Both the position numbers and the translations under genes were made by a program. Positions 51,250 to 60,155 of a stretch of 64,000 bases of DNA are shown piece after piece (the first letter of the stretch is position 1; each line of letters starts with the position of its first letter). Origin of the DNA: Nocardioides perillae (lineage in GTDB: Bacteria; Actinomycetota; Actinomycetes; Propionibacteriales; Nocardioidaceae). The DNA lies in assembly GCF_013409425.1 (NCBI RefSeq), contig NZ_JACCAC010000001.1, forward strand, positions 248,001 to 312,000, read 5' to 3'. Under the pieces are notes generated by a model. That model had not been told where the DNA came from and ran no database searches. It was given only the letters and a program-made list of their open reading frames with translations.

Positions 51250-53616
51250 GTGACCACGACCAGCTCTCCCGAGACGGGTTCCGGCGCCCGCCCGCGGCGC
51301 GGGGCGCCGGGCTCGGCGCGTGCCCTGGTCGAGCGGCTCGCGGCCGTCCCGGGCCGCGAGGAGCGGCTGACCCACGTCGAGGTGCTGCCCGCCCGCGAGG
51401 CCCGCGAGGCGGCGTGGCCCGCGTGGGTGCCCGACGACGTGCGCTCGGCCTTCGAGGCCCGCGGCGTGCTCCGTCCCTGGGCCCACCAGGTGGCCGCCGC
51501 AGAGGCCGCCCACGCCGGCCGCCACGTCGTGCTGTCGACCGGCACCGCGTCGGGCAAGTCGCTGGGCTACCTGCTGCCCGCGCTCGCCGACGTGCGCGCG
51601 GCCCGCGGGCCGAAGGGCCAGCGCGGCGCCGGCGTGCTCTACCTCTCCCCCACCAAGGCGCTCGCGCAGGACCAGCTCGCCTCCCTGCGCGGCCTCGGGC
51701 TCGACGTGCGCGCCACGACCCACGACGGCGACTCCTCGCGCGAGCAGCGCGAGTGGGCCCGCGACCACGCGGAGTACGTCCTCACCAACCCCGACATGCT
51801 CCACCGCTCGCTGCTGCCCGGCCACCAGCGGTGGGCCTCCTTCCTGCGCTCGCTGCGCTACGTCGTGGTCGACGAGTGCCATCACTACCGCGGCGTCTTC
51901 GGCGCCCACGTGGCGCACGTGCTGCGCCGTCTGCGACGCGTCTGCGCGGCGTACGGCGCGTCCCCGACGTTCGTGCTCGCCTCGGCGACGGTCTCGGACC
52001 CGGAGGTCGCCGGCGCCCGGCTGACAGGGCTGCCGGTCGAGGCGGTCACCGCCGACGGCTCGCCGCACGGCGAGGTCGTGCTCGGGCTGTGGGAGCCGCC
52101 GTTCACCTCGTGGGGCGGCGAGAACGGCGCCCCCGTGCGGCGCGCCGCCTCCTCCGAGGCCGCCGACCTGCTCGCCGACCTCGTCGCCGAGGACGTGCGC
52201 ACCCTCGCCTTCGTCCGCTCGCGGCGCGGGGCGGAGCAGGTGGCGCTCGCGGCGGCCGAGCTGCTCGCCGACGTCGACCCCTCCCTGCCGCGTCGCGTCG
52301 CGTCCTACCGCAGCGGCTACCTGCCCGAGGAGCGGCGCATGCTCGAGCAGGCGGTGCGCGCCGGCGAGCTCACCGGGCTCGCCGCGACCAACGCGCTCGA
52401 GCTGGGCATCGACATCAGCGGGCTCGACGCCGTGCTGGTCGCGGGCTTCCCGGGCACCCGGGCCGCGCTGTGGCAGCAGGTCGGGCGCGCCGGGCGCTCC
52501 GGCGGCGAGGCCGTCGGCGTGATGGTGGCGCGCGACGACCCGCTCGACACCTACCTCGTCACCCACCCCGACGCACTCTTCGGGCGGCCGGTCGAGGCGA
52601 CCGTGTTCGACCCCGACAACCCCTACGTGCTCGCGCCCCACCTGTGCGCGGCGGCCCAGGAGGCGCCGCTGACCGAGGCCGACCTGCCGCTCTTCGGGCC
52701 GGCGGCCCGCGGCACGGTCGACGGGCTGGTCGAGGCAGGGCTGCTGCGAGCGCGGCCGCACGGGTGGTTCTGGACCGACCGGCGGCGCGCGGCCGACCTC
52801 GCCGACATCCGCTCGGCGGGCGGCTCCCCGGTGCAGCTCGTCGAGGTCGGCACCGGCCGGGTGGTCGGCACGGTCGACGGCGCGAGCGCCCACGGCACCG
52901 CCCACCCCGGCGCGGTCTACGTGCACCGCGGCGAGACCTACCTCGTGCGCTCGCTCGACCTCGAGCACCACGTCGCCGAGATCGAGCCGGCCAGCCCGCC
53001 CTTCACCACCAGCGCCCGCGAGGTCACCGACATCAGCATCGTCGCCGAGCGCGAGCACCGCTGGTGGGGTGACTGCCGGCTCGCCCTGGGCGAGGTCGAC
53101 GTGTCGCACCAGGTCGTCTCCTTCCTCCGGCGACGCGTGCCGGGTGGGGAGGTCGTGGGCGAGGAGCCGCTCGACCTGCCCGAGCGCACCCTGCGCACCA
53201 CCGCGGTCTGGTGGACCGTGCCGGCCGACGCGCTCGCGGAGTCCGGCATCCAGGCCGCCGACCTGCCGGGCGCCGCCCACGCCGCCGAGCACTGCTCCAT
53301 CGGGCTGCTGCCGCTCTTCGCGACCTGCGACCGCTGGGACATCGGCGGCGTCTCGACCGCCCTGCACGCCGACACCGGCCGGCTGACGGTCTTCGTGCAC
53401 GACGGCCACCCGGGCGGCGCCGGCTTCGCGGAGCGCGGCTACCGCGCCGCCCGCCGGTGGCTCACGGCCACCCGCGAGGCCATCGCGGCCTGCCGCTGCG
53501 TCGAGGGCTGCCCCTCCTGCATCCAGTCGCCGAAGTGCGGCAACCAGAACAACCCGCTCGACAAGTCGGGCGCCATCGCGCTGCTCGACGTGCTGCTGCG
53601 CCACGCCGAGGTGTAG
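51250..53616 (+). CDS. DEAD/DEAH helicase with DUF1998 (MrfA-like)
   Basis: SF2 helicase of 788 residues related to B. subtilis MrfA, implicated in mitomycin-type DNA repair. Walker A STGTASGKSLGY (about 98-109), DECHH (motif II, about 208-212), SAT (motif III), motif V GIDISGLD and motif VI QQVGRAGRSG. A central DUF1998-type region and C-terminal zinc ligands CRCVEGCPSCIQSPKC (four Cys, about 751-766). GTG 51250; the open frame upstream is antisense to the STAS gene. Syntenic with mycobacterial Rv3649. Confidence 0.93.
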   Translation: MTTTSSPETGSGARPRRGAPGSARALVERLAAVPGREERLTHVEVLPAREAREAAWPAWVPDDVRSAFEARGVLRPWAHQVAAAEAAHAGRHVVLSTGTASGKSLGYLLPALADVRAARGPKGQRGAGVLYLSPTKALAQDQLASLRGLGLDVRATTHDGDSSREQREWARDHAEYVLTNPDMLHRSLLPGHQRWASFLRSLRYVVVDECHHYRGVFGAHVAHVLRRLRRVCAAYGASPTFVLASATVSDPEVAGARLTGLPVEAVTADGSPHGEVVLGLWEPPFTSWGGENGAPVRRAASSEAADLLADLVAEDVRTLAFVRSRRGAEQVALAAAELLADVDPSLPRRVASYRSGYLPEERRMLEQAVRAGELTGLAATNALELGIDISGLDAVLVAGFPGTRAALWQQVGRAGRSGGEAVGVMVARDDPLDTYLVTHPDALFGRPVEATVFDPDNPYVLAPHLCAAAQEAPLTEADLPLFGPAARGTVDGLVEAGLLRARPHGWFWTDRRRAADLADIRSAGGSPVQLVEVGTGRVVGTVDGASAHGTAHPGAVYVHRGETYLVRSLDLEHHVAEIEPASPPFTTSAREVTDISIVAEREHRWWGDCRLALGEVDVSHQVVSFLRRRVPGGEVVGEEPLDLPERTLRTTAVWWTVPADALAESGIQAADLPGAAHAAEHCSIGLLPLFATCDRWDIGGVSTALHADTGRLTVFVHDGHPGGAGFAERGYRAARRWLTATREAIAACRCVEGCPSCIQSPKCGNQNNPLDKSGAIALLDVLLRHAEV

Positions 53617-53644
53617 CCGGGCCGACGTCGGCGCGCCCGCCCGG

Positions 53645-54085
53645 TCAGGGTGCCGGACCGGCCCGGGCGGTGGCGTGGAGCTCGACGTCGGGCCCGGCCC
53701 ACTCCGGGCCCGGGACGGTCGCGGTCACGAGGACGTCGTCGCCCAGCACCGCGCAGTCGCGCAGGGCCGCACCGTTGGCCGCCACCACGCGGCCAGCGGC
53801 GGCGCAGCCGTCCGCCCCGTCACGGTGGGCGACCGCCCCCGCGAGGGCGGCGAGGTCGGCGGCCGACGCGGCCACCCGGCGGGCGTGCAGCAACCCGCCC
53901 ACCGCCGCGGCACCGCAGGCCACCAGCAGCAGCACCGAGGCGAGCGACACCACGAGCACCGTCGCCGCGCCGCACTCGCGCGCGCCGCCACGGGATCGAA
54001 GTGGGTCGAGGGGTCGTCGCGTGCGGGGTCGGCGTGCGCGGAGCGGGCCGGGGCAGTGCCCGCGGCGAGGTCGGGCCGCGGTCAC
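53645..54085 (-). CDS. TadG/TadE-like minor pilin-type protein
   Basis: 146 residues with an N-terminal basic region, ECGAATVLVVSLASVLLLVACGAA as a single hydrophobic segment preceded by the G-A/T pilin-like processing context, then an exported domain with HARRVAASAADLAALAGA, the Flp-locus helicase/secretion-neighbourhood signature, and two cysteines. GTG 54085 overlaps the tadE stop by 4 bp. Probably part of the Tad pilus or its assembly platform. Last gene of the operon, 28 bp from the convergent helicase. Confidence 0.75.
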   Translation of the reverse strand: MTAARPRRGHCPGPLRARRPRTRRPLDPLRSRGGARECGAATVLVVSLASVLLLVACGAAAVGGLLHARRVAASAADLAALAGAVAHRDGADGCAAAGRVVAANGAALRDCAVLGDDVLVTATVPGPEWAGPDVELHATARAGPAP

Positions 54086-54555
54086 CACCCTCCTCCGTCG
54101 TCCTCGACGACCGCCACCGCGGTGGCCTCGACCTGGACGGTCGGGAGCACGGCGAAGACGCCGCCCGGGCCCGCGACGGGGGCGGTGGCCACCACCCGGA
54201 CCCGGCCACCGCCGACGTCGACGCGGATCAGCGCGCCGCTGGTCGCGACCCGCTGCCCCAGGGCGACGGCCGCCGCCCGGTCGTCACCCCGAGCGAGGGC
54301 CCGCGCCGTCTCGCGGGCGGCGTCCACGGCCCGGACCTGCGCCACCCCGGCGGCCAGCAGCCACACCAGGCCGACGGTCACCGACAGCAGCAGCGGCAGC
54401 CCCAGCGCGAGCTCGGCCGTGACCGCACCGCGCTGCGGCCGGGCCGCACGGCCCCGCCGGGAGGGGCGGGCCCGCCCGGCCGCCGAGGTGATCGGGGCCG
54501 GGCCCCGAGACCACCCCGGCGAACCGGCGAGGACCGGGCCGTGGCGCCGGGTCAC
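54082..54555 (-). CDS. tadE: TadE-like pilus assembly protein
   Basis: 157 residues. GAVTAELALGLPLLLSVTVGL is the TadE pilin-like segment with Glu at position 5 of the hydrophobic helix, following a basic leader (SRRGRAARPQ); AQVRAVDAARETARALARG is the conserved family follow-up. The exported part is a small beta-rich domain. GTG 54555 overlaps the stop of the DUF4244 gene (GTGA). Confidence 0.85.
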   Translation of the reverse strand: MTRRHGPVLAGSPGWSRGPAPITSAAGRARPSRRGRAARPQRGAVTAELALGLPLLLSVTVGLVWLLAAGVAQVRAVDAARETARALARGDDRAAAVALGQRVATSGALIRVDVGGGRVRVVATAPVAGPGGVFAVLPTVQVEATAVAVVEDDGGGW

Positions 54556-54755
54556 CCGATGCCCAGCAGCCCGAGCACGTGGTCGAAGAGCGTCTTCAGC
54601 AGTCGGTCGCCGAAGCCGCCGCTCAGCAGCGCGAACAGCACGCCGGCGAGGCCGGCGCCGGCGGCCGTGCCCACGGCGTACTCCGCGGTCGTGATGCCCC
54701 GCTCGTCCTCGGGGCGGGAGGCGGGCGTGGGTCGGGTGGTCGGGACAGGTCGCAC
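54552..54755 (-). CDS. DUF4244 protein, Flp-type major pilin candidate
   Basis: 67 residues. DERGITTAEYAVGTAAGAGLAGVLFALL is the prepilin-like cleavage region (Gly before the hydrophobic helix, Glu5 in ITTAEYA) of DUF4244, which replaces Flp pilin in actinobacterial tad loci. GTG 54755 follows GGGGAGA at about 6 nt. The longer open frame to 54914 lacks a ribosome site. It heads the tadE/tadG segment. Confidence 0.85.
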   Translation of the reverse strand: MRPVPTTRPTPASRPEDERGITTAEYAVGTAAGAGLAGVLFALLSGGFGDRLLKTLFDHVLGLLGIG

Positions 54756-55006
54756 AGGGGTCTCCCCTCGTCGGGCGCCCCGGACGGGCGCCGCGTGACC
54801 CCAGGCTCGACCGCCGCGGCGGCGTCGGGGCGCCGCAGCCACCCGCCTGTGGAGCGACACGCCCCCGCGGGACCCTGTGCACGCGCACCGGCCCACCCGG
54901 CCGGTGGTCTGCACCGACCCGTGCCGGAGGTCCGGGCGGGCTCAGGACGGAGGTCCCGAGGCCGAACGTGGAGGACGGCTCTCCCCCCGCAGGCAGGAGC
55001 ACCCCC

Positions 55007-57087
55007 GTGGCCGACATCCGCACCAAGGTCGTGGCCCTCGGCCTCGGCAGCGTCCTCGTGACCGGCGCCGCGCTCGCCGGCGTCGGTGCCTGGCGCACCG
55101 GCGACTTCGCCCAGCAGGCCGAGCGCGACGCCACGACCATGACGGCCCAGCGACTGGACGCGCTGACGCAGGGCGTCTACGACGTCGTCAGCACGCAGGG
55201 CGCCTCGACCGCGCAGATGGTCGACACGGCGCTGCGCACCGCCACCCACGTGACCGATCAGGCCGGCGGGCTCGCCGTCGGCGGCGGCTCCGTCACGTGG
55301 CAGGCGAAGAACCAGGTCCCGGGGACGTCTCGCCCGTCACGCTCCCGCGGATGGAGGTCGGCGGCACCTGGCTGGGCCAGGTCGTCGACCCGGAGCAGAC
55401 CACCCCGCTCGTCGACGAGCTCAAGGAGCTCACCGGGGCGACCGTCACCGTCTTCCAGCGCATGAACGCCCGCGGCGACATGCTGCGCGTCGGCACCAAC
55501 GTCATCACCGCCGACGGGGTGCGCGCGCTCGGCACCTACATCCCGACCGTGGGCGCCGAGGGCGTGCCGAGCCCGGTGCTGGCCTCCGTCCTCGAGGGCG
55601 AGACCTTCCGCGGCAACGCGTTCGTGGTGGACAGCTGGTACGTCTCGGCCTACCAGCCGGTCGAGGACGCCGCCGGTCGCGTCGTCGGCATGCTCTACGT
55701 CGGGCTGAAGCAGGAGAACCTGCCCGCCCTGCGCGAGTCGCTCACCGCGAAGACCGCCGGCGAGAACGGGTCCGTCTCGGTGCTCGGGGGCACCGGTGAC
55801 AAGCGCGGCCAGCTGCTGATGTCGCGCGACGGCGACGGCGAGGGTGAGGTCGTGGACGCGGCCTGGGTCGAGGAGGCCGTCGACGCCGCGCTCGCGCTCG
55901 GGCCGGGCGAGACCGACCGCGTGCGCTACACCGACGACGCGGGTGCCCACACCGTGACGCTCGCCTACTACGAGCCGTGGGACTGGGTCATCGCGGTCAC
56001 GAGCCTGGACAGCGACTTCTCGGCCTTCGCCGACGGGGTGCGCGCGGGTGCGGCCGACACCACCCGCGACCTGCTGCTCGCGGCCCTGCTCGTCGCCCTC
56101 GTCGGCGGGCTCGCCGCCCTCGCGGTGGCCCGCGGCATCGCCCGCCCGCTGGTCGCGCTGCGCGACCGGATGGACGAGATCGCGCAGGGCGACGGCGACC
56201 TGACCGCCCGGGTGCACGAGGACGGCGACGACGAGGTCGCTCAGCTGGGACGGGCCTTCAACAGCTTCGTCGCCAAGGTGGCGGGCACCGTCGGCGCGAT
56301 CGGGCGGTCGGTGCAGACGCTCACCACGACCAGCCAGCAGGTGGACAGCGTCGCCCGCGGCCTGGCCGAGCGGGCCGCGCAGTCGGCCGAGGAGGCCAGC
56401 GTGGTGCACGCCTCGACGCAGCAGATCGCCACGAGCGTCTCGAGCGCCGCGTCGGGGGCGGAGGAGATGACCGCCTCGATCGCCGAGATCGCGCAGAACG
56501 CGGCGGCCGCCGCCCGCGTCGCGGGTCAGGCGGTCGACCTGGCCGCCGAGACCACCGGCACGGTGACCGCCCTCGGGGCGAGCTCGGTCGAGATCGAGAA
56601 GGTGGTGCAGCTCATCACCTCGGTCGCCGAGCAGACCAACCTGCTCGCGCTCAACGCCACCATCGAGGCGGCCCGCGCCGGCGAGGCGGGCAAGGGCTTC
56701 GCCGTCGTCGCCGGCGAGGTGAAGGAGCTGGCCCAGGAGACGGCCCGCGCGACGCAGGAGATCGGGCAGCGGGTCACGGCGATCCAGAGCGACAGCGCCG
56801 CGGCCACGGCGGCGATCGAGCGGATCAGCGCGGTCATCGCGGAGATCAGCGACTACCAGAGCACGATCGCGAGCGCCGTGGAGGAGCAGACCGCGACCAC
56901 CTCGATGCTGAGCGGGTCGGTGCAGGAGGCCGCCGAGGGCACCTCGGGCATCACCCAGAGCATCAGCGTGGTCGCCGAGAGCGCCCGGCGCACGGAGGGT
57001 GACGTCACCGAGGCCGCCGCGGCCGCGGCCCGCCTGTCGTCGCTGTCCGACGAGCTGTCGGGGCTGGTCTCGCAGTTCCGCTGCTGA
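55007..57087 (+). pseudogene. methyl-accepting chemotaxis protein interrupted by a frameshift
   Basis: GTG 55007 with AGGAG 7 nt upstream begins a membrane chemoreceptor: TM1 ([20 protein letters not shown]), a double-Cache-type periplasmic sensor, TM2 ([20 protein letters not shown]), HAMP, and a signalling domain with the hairpin tip [34 protein letters not shown] in pieces. Up to NQV (about 55310) it reads in one frame and from GDVSPVTLP (about 55322) in the next. One missing base in the run AGGTCCCGGGG (expected AGGTCACCGGGG) explains the shift. Either a real null allele or a sequencing error. No flagellar or che genes are in the window. Confidence 0.85.
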
Positions 57088-57090
57088 CGG

Positions 57091-57123
57091 TCGTCGGGTG
57101 AGCGGTCTCCGCTCACCCGACGA
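57091..57123. terminator. bidirectional terminator between chemoreceptor and tadC
   Basis: Perfect 14-bp stem (57091-57104 with 57110-57123, loop GTCTC), overlapping the tadC stop codon. It separates the convergent chemoreceptor and tad genes. Confidence 0.75.
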
Positions 57124-57958
57124 TCCCGGCCAGCAACCCGGCCGCGAGGGGCACGATCCCGACCAGCACGAAGGCGGGGAGCAGGCAGAGCCCGAGTGGG
57201 AGGGCCGCCCGCACGCCGACGGCCCGGGCGCGGTCCTCCACCGTGGCGCGGGCCTCCTCGGCGAGGTCGTCGGCCAGTGCCGCGACCGCTGCGGCCACCG
57301 GTGCGCCGGAGGCGGCCGCCCGGGCCAGCGCGCGACCCAGCGGCGCGAGCGCGGGGTCGCGGGTGACGCCCTCCCACACCGCGACCGGGTCGACACCGAG
57401 GGACAGCCGCGCGCGGGCACCGGCGAGCCGGTCGGCCGCTGCGCCGGGCCAGGCGTCGCAGACCGCCGCGACCGCCCGGTCGACCGGGGCCCCCGCCGCC
57501 AGCGCCGCGGCGAGCAGGTCGACCAGCACCGGCAGTGCTGCCGACGCGCGCTCGCGCTCGCGCCGGAGCGCTGCGGGCTCGCGCCGGCGCACCACCCGGC
57601 CCACCGCCGCGCCCGCCAGCGCTCCCGCGGCCCAGCCGACGACCCCGCCCACCAGGACCGCGGTGACCAGGCAGGTCGCCGCCGCTGCCGCGACGGCCGC
57701 CGGGAGACCCGTGAGGGGCGCCCCGTCGCTCCCCGCGCCAGCGCGGAGGGGCGCGCCCGCCGACGAGCGCGGGTCGGCGCTGCTGTCCGCGCAGACGACC
57801 TCCCCACAGCTGAGGCGGTCCGCTGCAGGACCCGCCGCGAGCGGGGTGGGCGGACGCAGCCCGTCGAGGTCGGCGCGGGGGCGCACGGCCAGGGCCACGG
57901 ACGTGCCCGCGGCGACGGCGGCGGTGATGGCGGCCACCGCCGTCGCCGCGCAGCTCAC
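57113..57958 (-). CDS. tadC: Tad pilus inner-membrane platform protein TadC
   Basis: 281 residues, type II secretion F domain. A TM pair near 100-130 (VAAAAATCLVTAVLVGGVVG), the cytoplasmic helical F domain (ASAALPVLVDLLAAALAAGAPVDRAVAAV) and two C-terminal membrane segments (LPLGLCLLPAFVLVGIVPLAAGLL). GTG 57958 overlaps the tadB stop by 4 bp. Confidence 0.88.
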   Translation of the reverse strand: MSCAATAVAAITAAVAAGTSVALAVRPRADLDGLRPPTPLAAGPAADRLSCGEVVCADSSADPRSSAGAPLRAGAGSDGAPLTGLPAAVAAAAATCLVTAVLVGGVVGWAAGALAGAAVGRVVRRREPAALRRERERASAALPVLVDLLAAALAAGAPVDRAVAAVCDAWPGAAADRLAGARARLSLGVDPVAVWEGVTRDPALAPLGRALARAAASGAPVAAAVAALADDLAEEARATVEDRARAVGVRAALPLGLCLLPAFVLVGIVPLAAGLLAGIVG

Positions 57959-58875
57959 GGGGCGACCTCGACGCCGTCGGCGATGCGCTCGATCCAGGCG
58001 GTGCCGAGCAGCGCCGCCGCCAGGCCGAGGCCGAGGCAGACCAGGCCCGGGGTGGTGGCCAGCAGGAAGCGCCACGGCTCCCCACCTGCTCCGCCGCCCA
58101 GCAGCAGCGCGAGCACGGGGAGCGTCGCCAGGAGCCGGGCGGTGGCGCGCGCCGAGGCGAGCTCGGAGTCGACGACGCGGGCGGTGGCGCGGGCGCGGCG
58201 CACGGCGGTGGCCGTGCGGGCCACCGGGCCGGCCAGGCCCTGGCCGGTGCGCAGCGACACCTCCCAGGCGGCCGCGAGTCGCGCCAGTCCCGCGGCCCCG
58301 GGCCGCTCCGCCACGCGGCGCAGCGCCTGGGGGACGTCGCCGCCCAGCTCGGCCGCGCGGGCCACCGGCGCGAGCACCGACCAGTCCGCCGCCGCCCGGG
58401 TGAGCGCCGAGCCCGGCGGCAGACCGGCCGCCAGGTCACTGCTGAGCAGGTCGCAGACCTCCTGCACGCGCGCCGCGACCGCGCGAGCGCCCCGACGTCG
58501 TCGCGCCCGGCCGAGCAGGAGACCGGCCGCGGCCGCCGCGACGGCCAGCAGGACCACGGCCGCGCCACCTGGGCCGGGCACCGACACGAGGACGGCGGCG
58601 GCTCCGCCACCGACCAGCCCCACCGCGACCGGCGCGTGCCGTGCCCGCCCCGCCAGGGCGGCCCACCGACCCTCACCACCGCTGCCGTCCCCACGCGGCC
58701 GGACCCCGGGCCCACCTCGCGCCGGCGCCGCGGTGGGCCGAGGGCGCACGAGCAGCGCGACCGATGCCGCCGCGGCCACCACGGCCACCGCGACCCACCC
58801 GCCCTCGGCCCCGGCGCCGACCGGGAGCGGGTCCGCCGACAGCAGGCCAGCCAGCAGCAGGTCGGCCGGGGTCAC
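57955..58875 (-). CDS. tadB: Tad pilus inner-membrane platform protein TadB
   Basis: 306 residues with three to four membrane segments and a type II secretion F domain (ARVQEVCDLLSSDLAAGLPPGSALTRAA, EVSLRTGQGLAGPVARTA). Works with TadC as platform for the TadA motor. GTG 58875 overlaps the tadA stop by 4 bp. Confidence 0.88.
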   Translation of the reverse strand: MTPADLLLAGLLSADPLPVGAGAEGGWVAVAVVAAAASVALLVRPRPTAAPARGGPGVRPRGDGSGGEGRWAALAGRARHAPVAVGLVGGGAAAVLVSVPGPGGAAVVLLAVAAAAAGLLLGRARRRRGARAVAARVQEVCDLLSSDLAAGLPPGSALTRAAADWSVLAPVARAAELGGDVPQALRRVAERPGAAGLARLAAAWEVSLRTGQGLAGPVARTATAVRRARATARVVDSELASARATARLLATLPVLALLLGGGAGGEPWRFLLATTPGLVCLGLGLAAALLGTAWIERIADGVEVAP

Positions 58876-60155
58876 GAGGCGCCCCGCAGCAGCCCGGCCA
58901 GCCGGTCGGCGCCCGGGCCCTCGGCGGCACCGGCGGCGGTGAAGGTGAGTGCCGGCTCGGCGACGACCAGCCCGTCACCGCCGCGCTGCAGGACCGCGAC
59001 CTGCTCCAGCCGGCGGACCCCGTCGCGGCCTCGCGCGAGGTGGAGCACGACGTCGAGGGCCGCCGCCAGCTGGCTGTGGGCCGCCTCGCGCGGCAGGCCC
59101 GCCGCCAGCGCGAGCGCCTCGACGCGCGCGGGGACCGCGGCGGCCGAGTTGGCGTGCAGGGTGCCGCACCCTCCCTCGTGGCCGGTGTTGAGCGCCGCCA
59201 GCAGGTCGACCACCTCGCCCGAGCGGACCTCGCCGACGACGAGCCGGTCGGGTCGCATGCGCAGCGCCTGCCGGACCAGTGTGCGCAGGGTGACCTCGCC
59301 GGCGCCCTCCACGTTGGGCGGGCGCGCCTCGAGCGCCACCACGAGGCCGCCGGAGGGACGCAGCTCACCGGAGTCCTCGACCAGGACCACCCGCTCCCGC
59401 GGGTCCACCAGCGAGAGCAGCGCCGCCAGCAGCGTGGTCTTGCCGGTGCCCGTGCCGCCGGTCACCAGGAAGGCCAACCGGGCCGCCACCACCTGCTGCA
59501 GGAGCCGGGCGCCGGCGGGCGTCACCGCACCCGCCGCGACGAGCTCGTCGAGCCGGAAGGCGCGCCGCCGCGGCACCCGCAGGGACAGCGCGGTGCCCGT
59601 GCGGGCCAGGGGCGCCAGCACGGCGTGCAGGCGCGTGCCGTCGGCCAGGCGCACGTCGACGCACGGCGTCGCGTCGTCGAGGCGGCGCCCGGCCGAGGCG
59701 GCCAGCCGCTGGGCGAGCCGCCGGACCTCGTCGTCGCTGCCGAAGCGCACGCCCGCGTCCTCGAGCCCGTCGCCCCGGTCGAGCAGCACCCGGTCGGGCC
59801 CGTCGACCAGCACGTCGGTGACACCCGGCAGTCGCAACAGCGCCTCGAGCGGCCCGGCCCCGACCGCGTCGCGGCGCAGCGCGGCGTGGACCGCGAGCAC
59901 CGTCGCGTCCCCGACCGGTCGGCCCGTGGCCCGCAGTGCCTCCGCCACCCGGTGCGGGGTGAGGCCGCCGCCGTCGCCGGCGAGCCGGTCGCGCACGAGC
60001 GCGACCAGCCCCGGGTCGCAGGCCTGCCCGGACGCCGGACCGAGCCACTGGTCGCGCCTCGGCACACCTACCGGACCGCGCACCGGATCAGGTGCCGGGT
60101 CGCGCGGAGCGTGGGTCCCCGCGGCCAGGTCCGCACCGACCGGCACCGCGCTCAC
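58872..60155 (-). CDS. tadA: Tad pilus assembly ATPase TadA (VirB11/CpaF family)
   Basis: Cytoplasmic hexameric ATPase powering pilus extension. 427 residues with Walker A GGTGTGKTTLLAALL (about 232-246), Asp box VLVEDSGELRP, Walker B RLVVGEVRSGE and the His box GHEGGCGTLHANS. GTG 60155 overlaps the stop of the CpaE-like gene by 4 bp. Confidence 0.94.
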   Translation of the reverse strand: MSAVPVGADLAAGTHAPRDPAPDPVRGPVGVPRRDQWLGPASGQACDPGLVALVRDRLAGDGGGLTPHRVAEALRATGRPVGDATVLAVHAALRRDAVGAGPLEALLRLPGVTDVLVDGPDRVLLDRGDGLEDAGVRFGSDDEVRRLAQRLAASAGRRLDDATPCVDVRLADGTRLHAVLAPLARTGTALSLRVPRRRAFRLDELVAAGAVTPAGARLLQQVVAARLAFLVTGGTGTGKTTLLAALLSLVDPRERVVLVEDSGELRPSGGLVVALEARPPNVEGAGEVTLRTLVRQALRMRPDRLVVGEVRSGEVVDLLAALNTGHEGGCGTLHANSAAAVPARVEALALAAGLPREAAHSQLAAALDVVLHLARGRDGVRRLEQVAVLQRGGDGLVVAEPALTFTAAGAAEGPGADRLAGLLRGAS

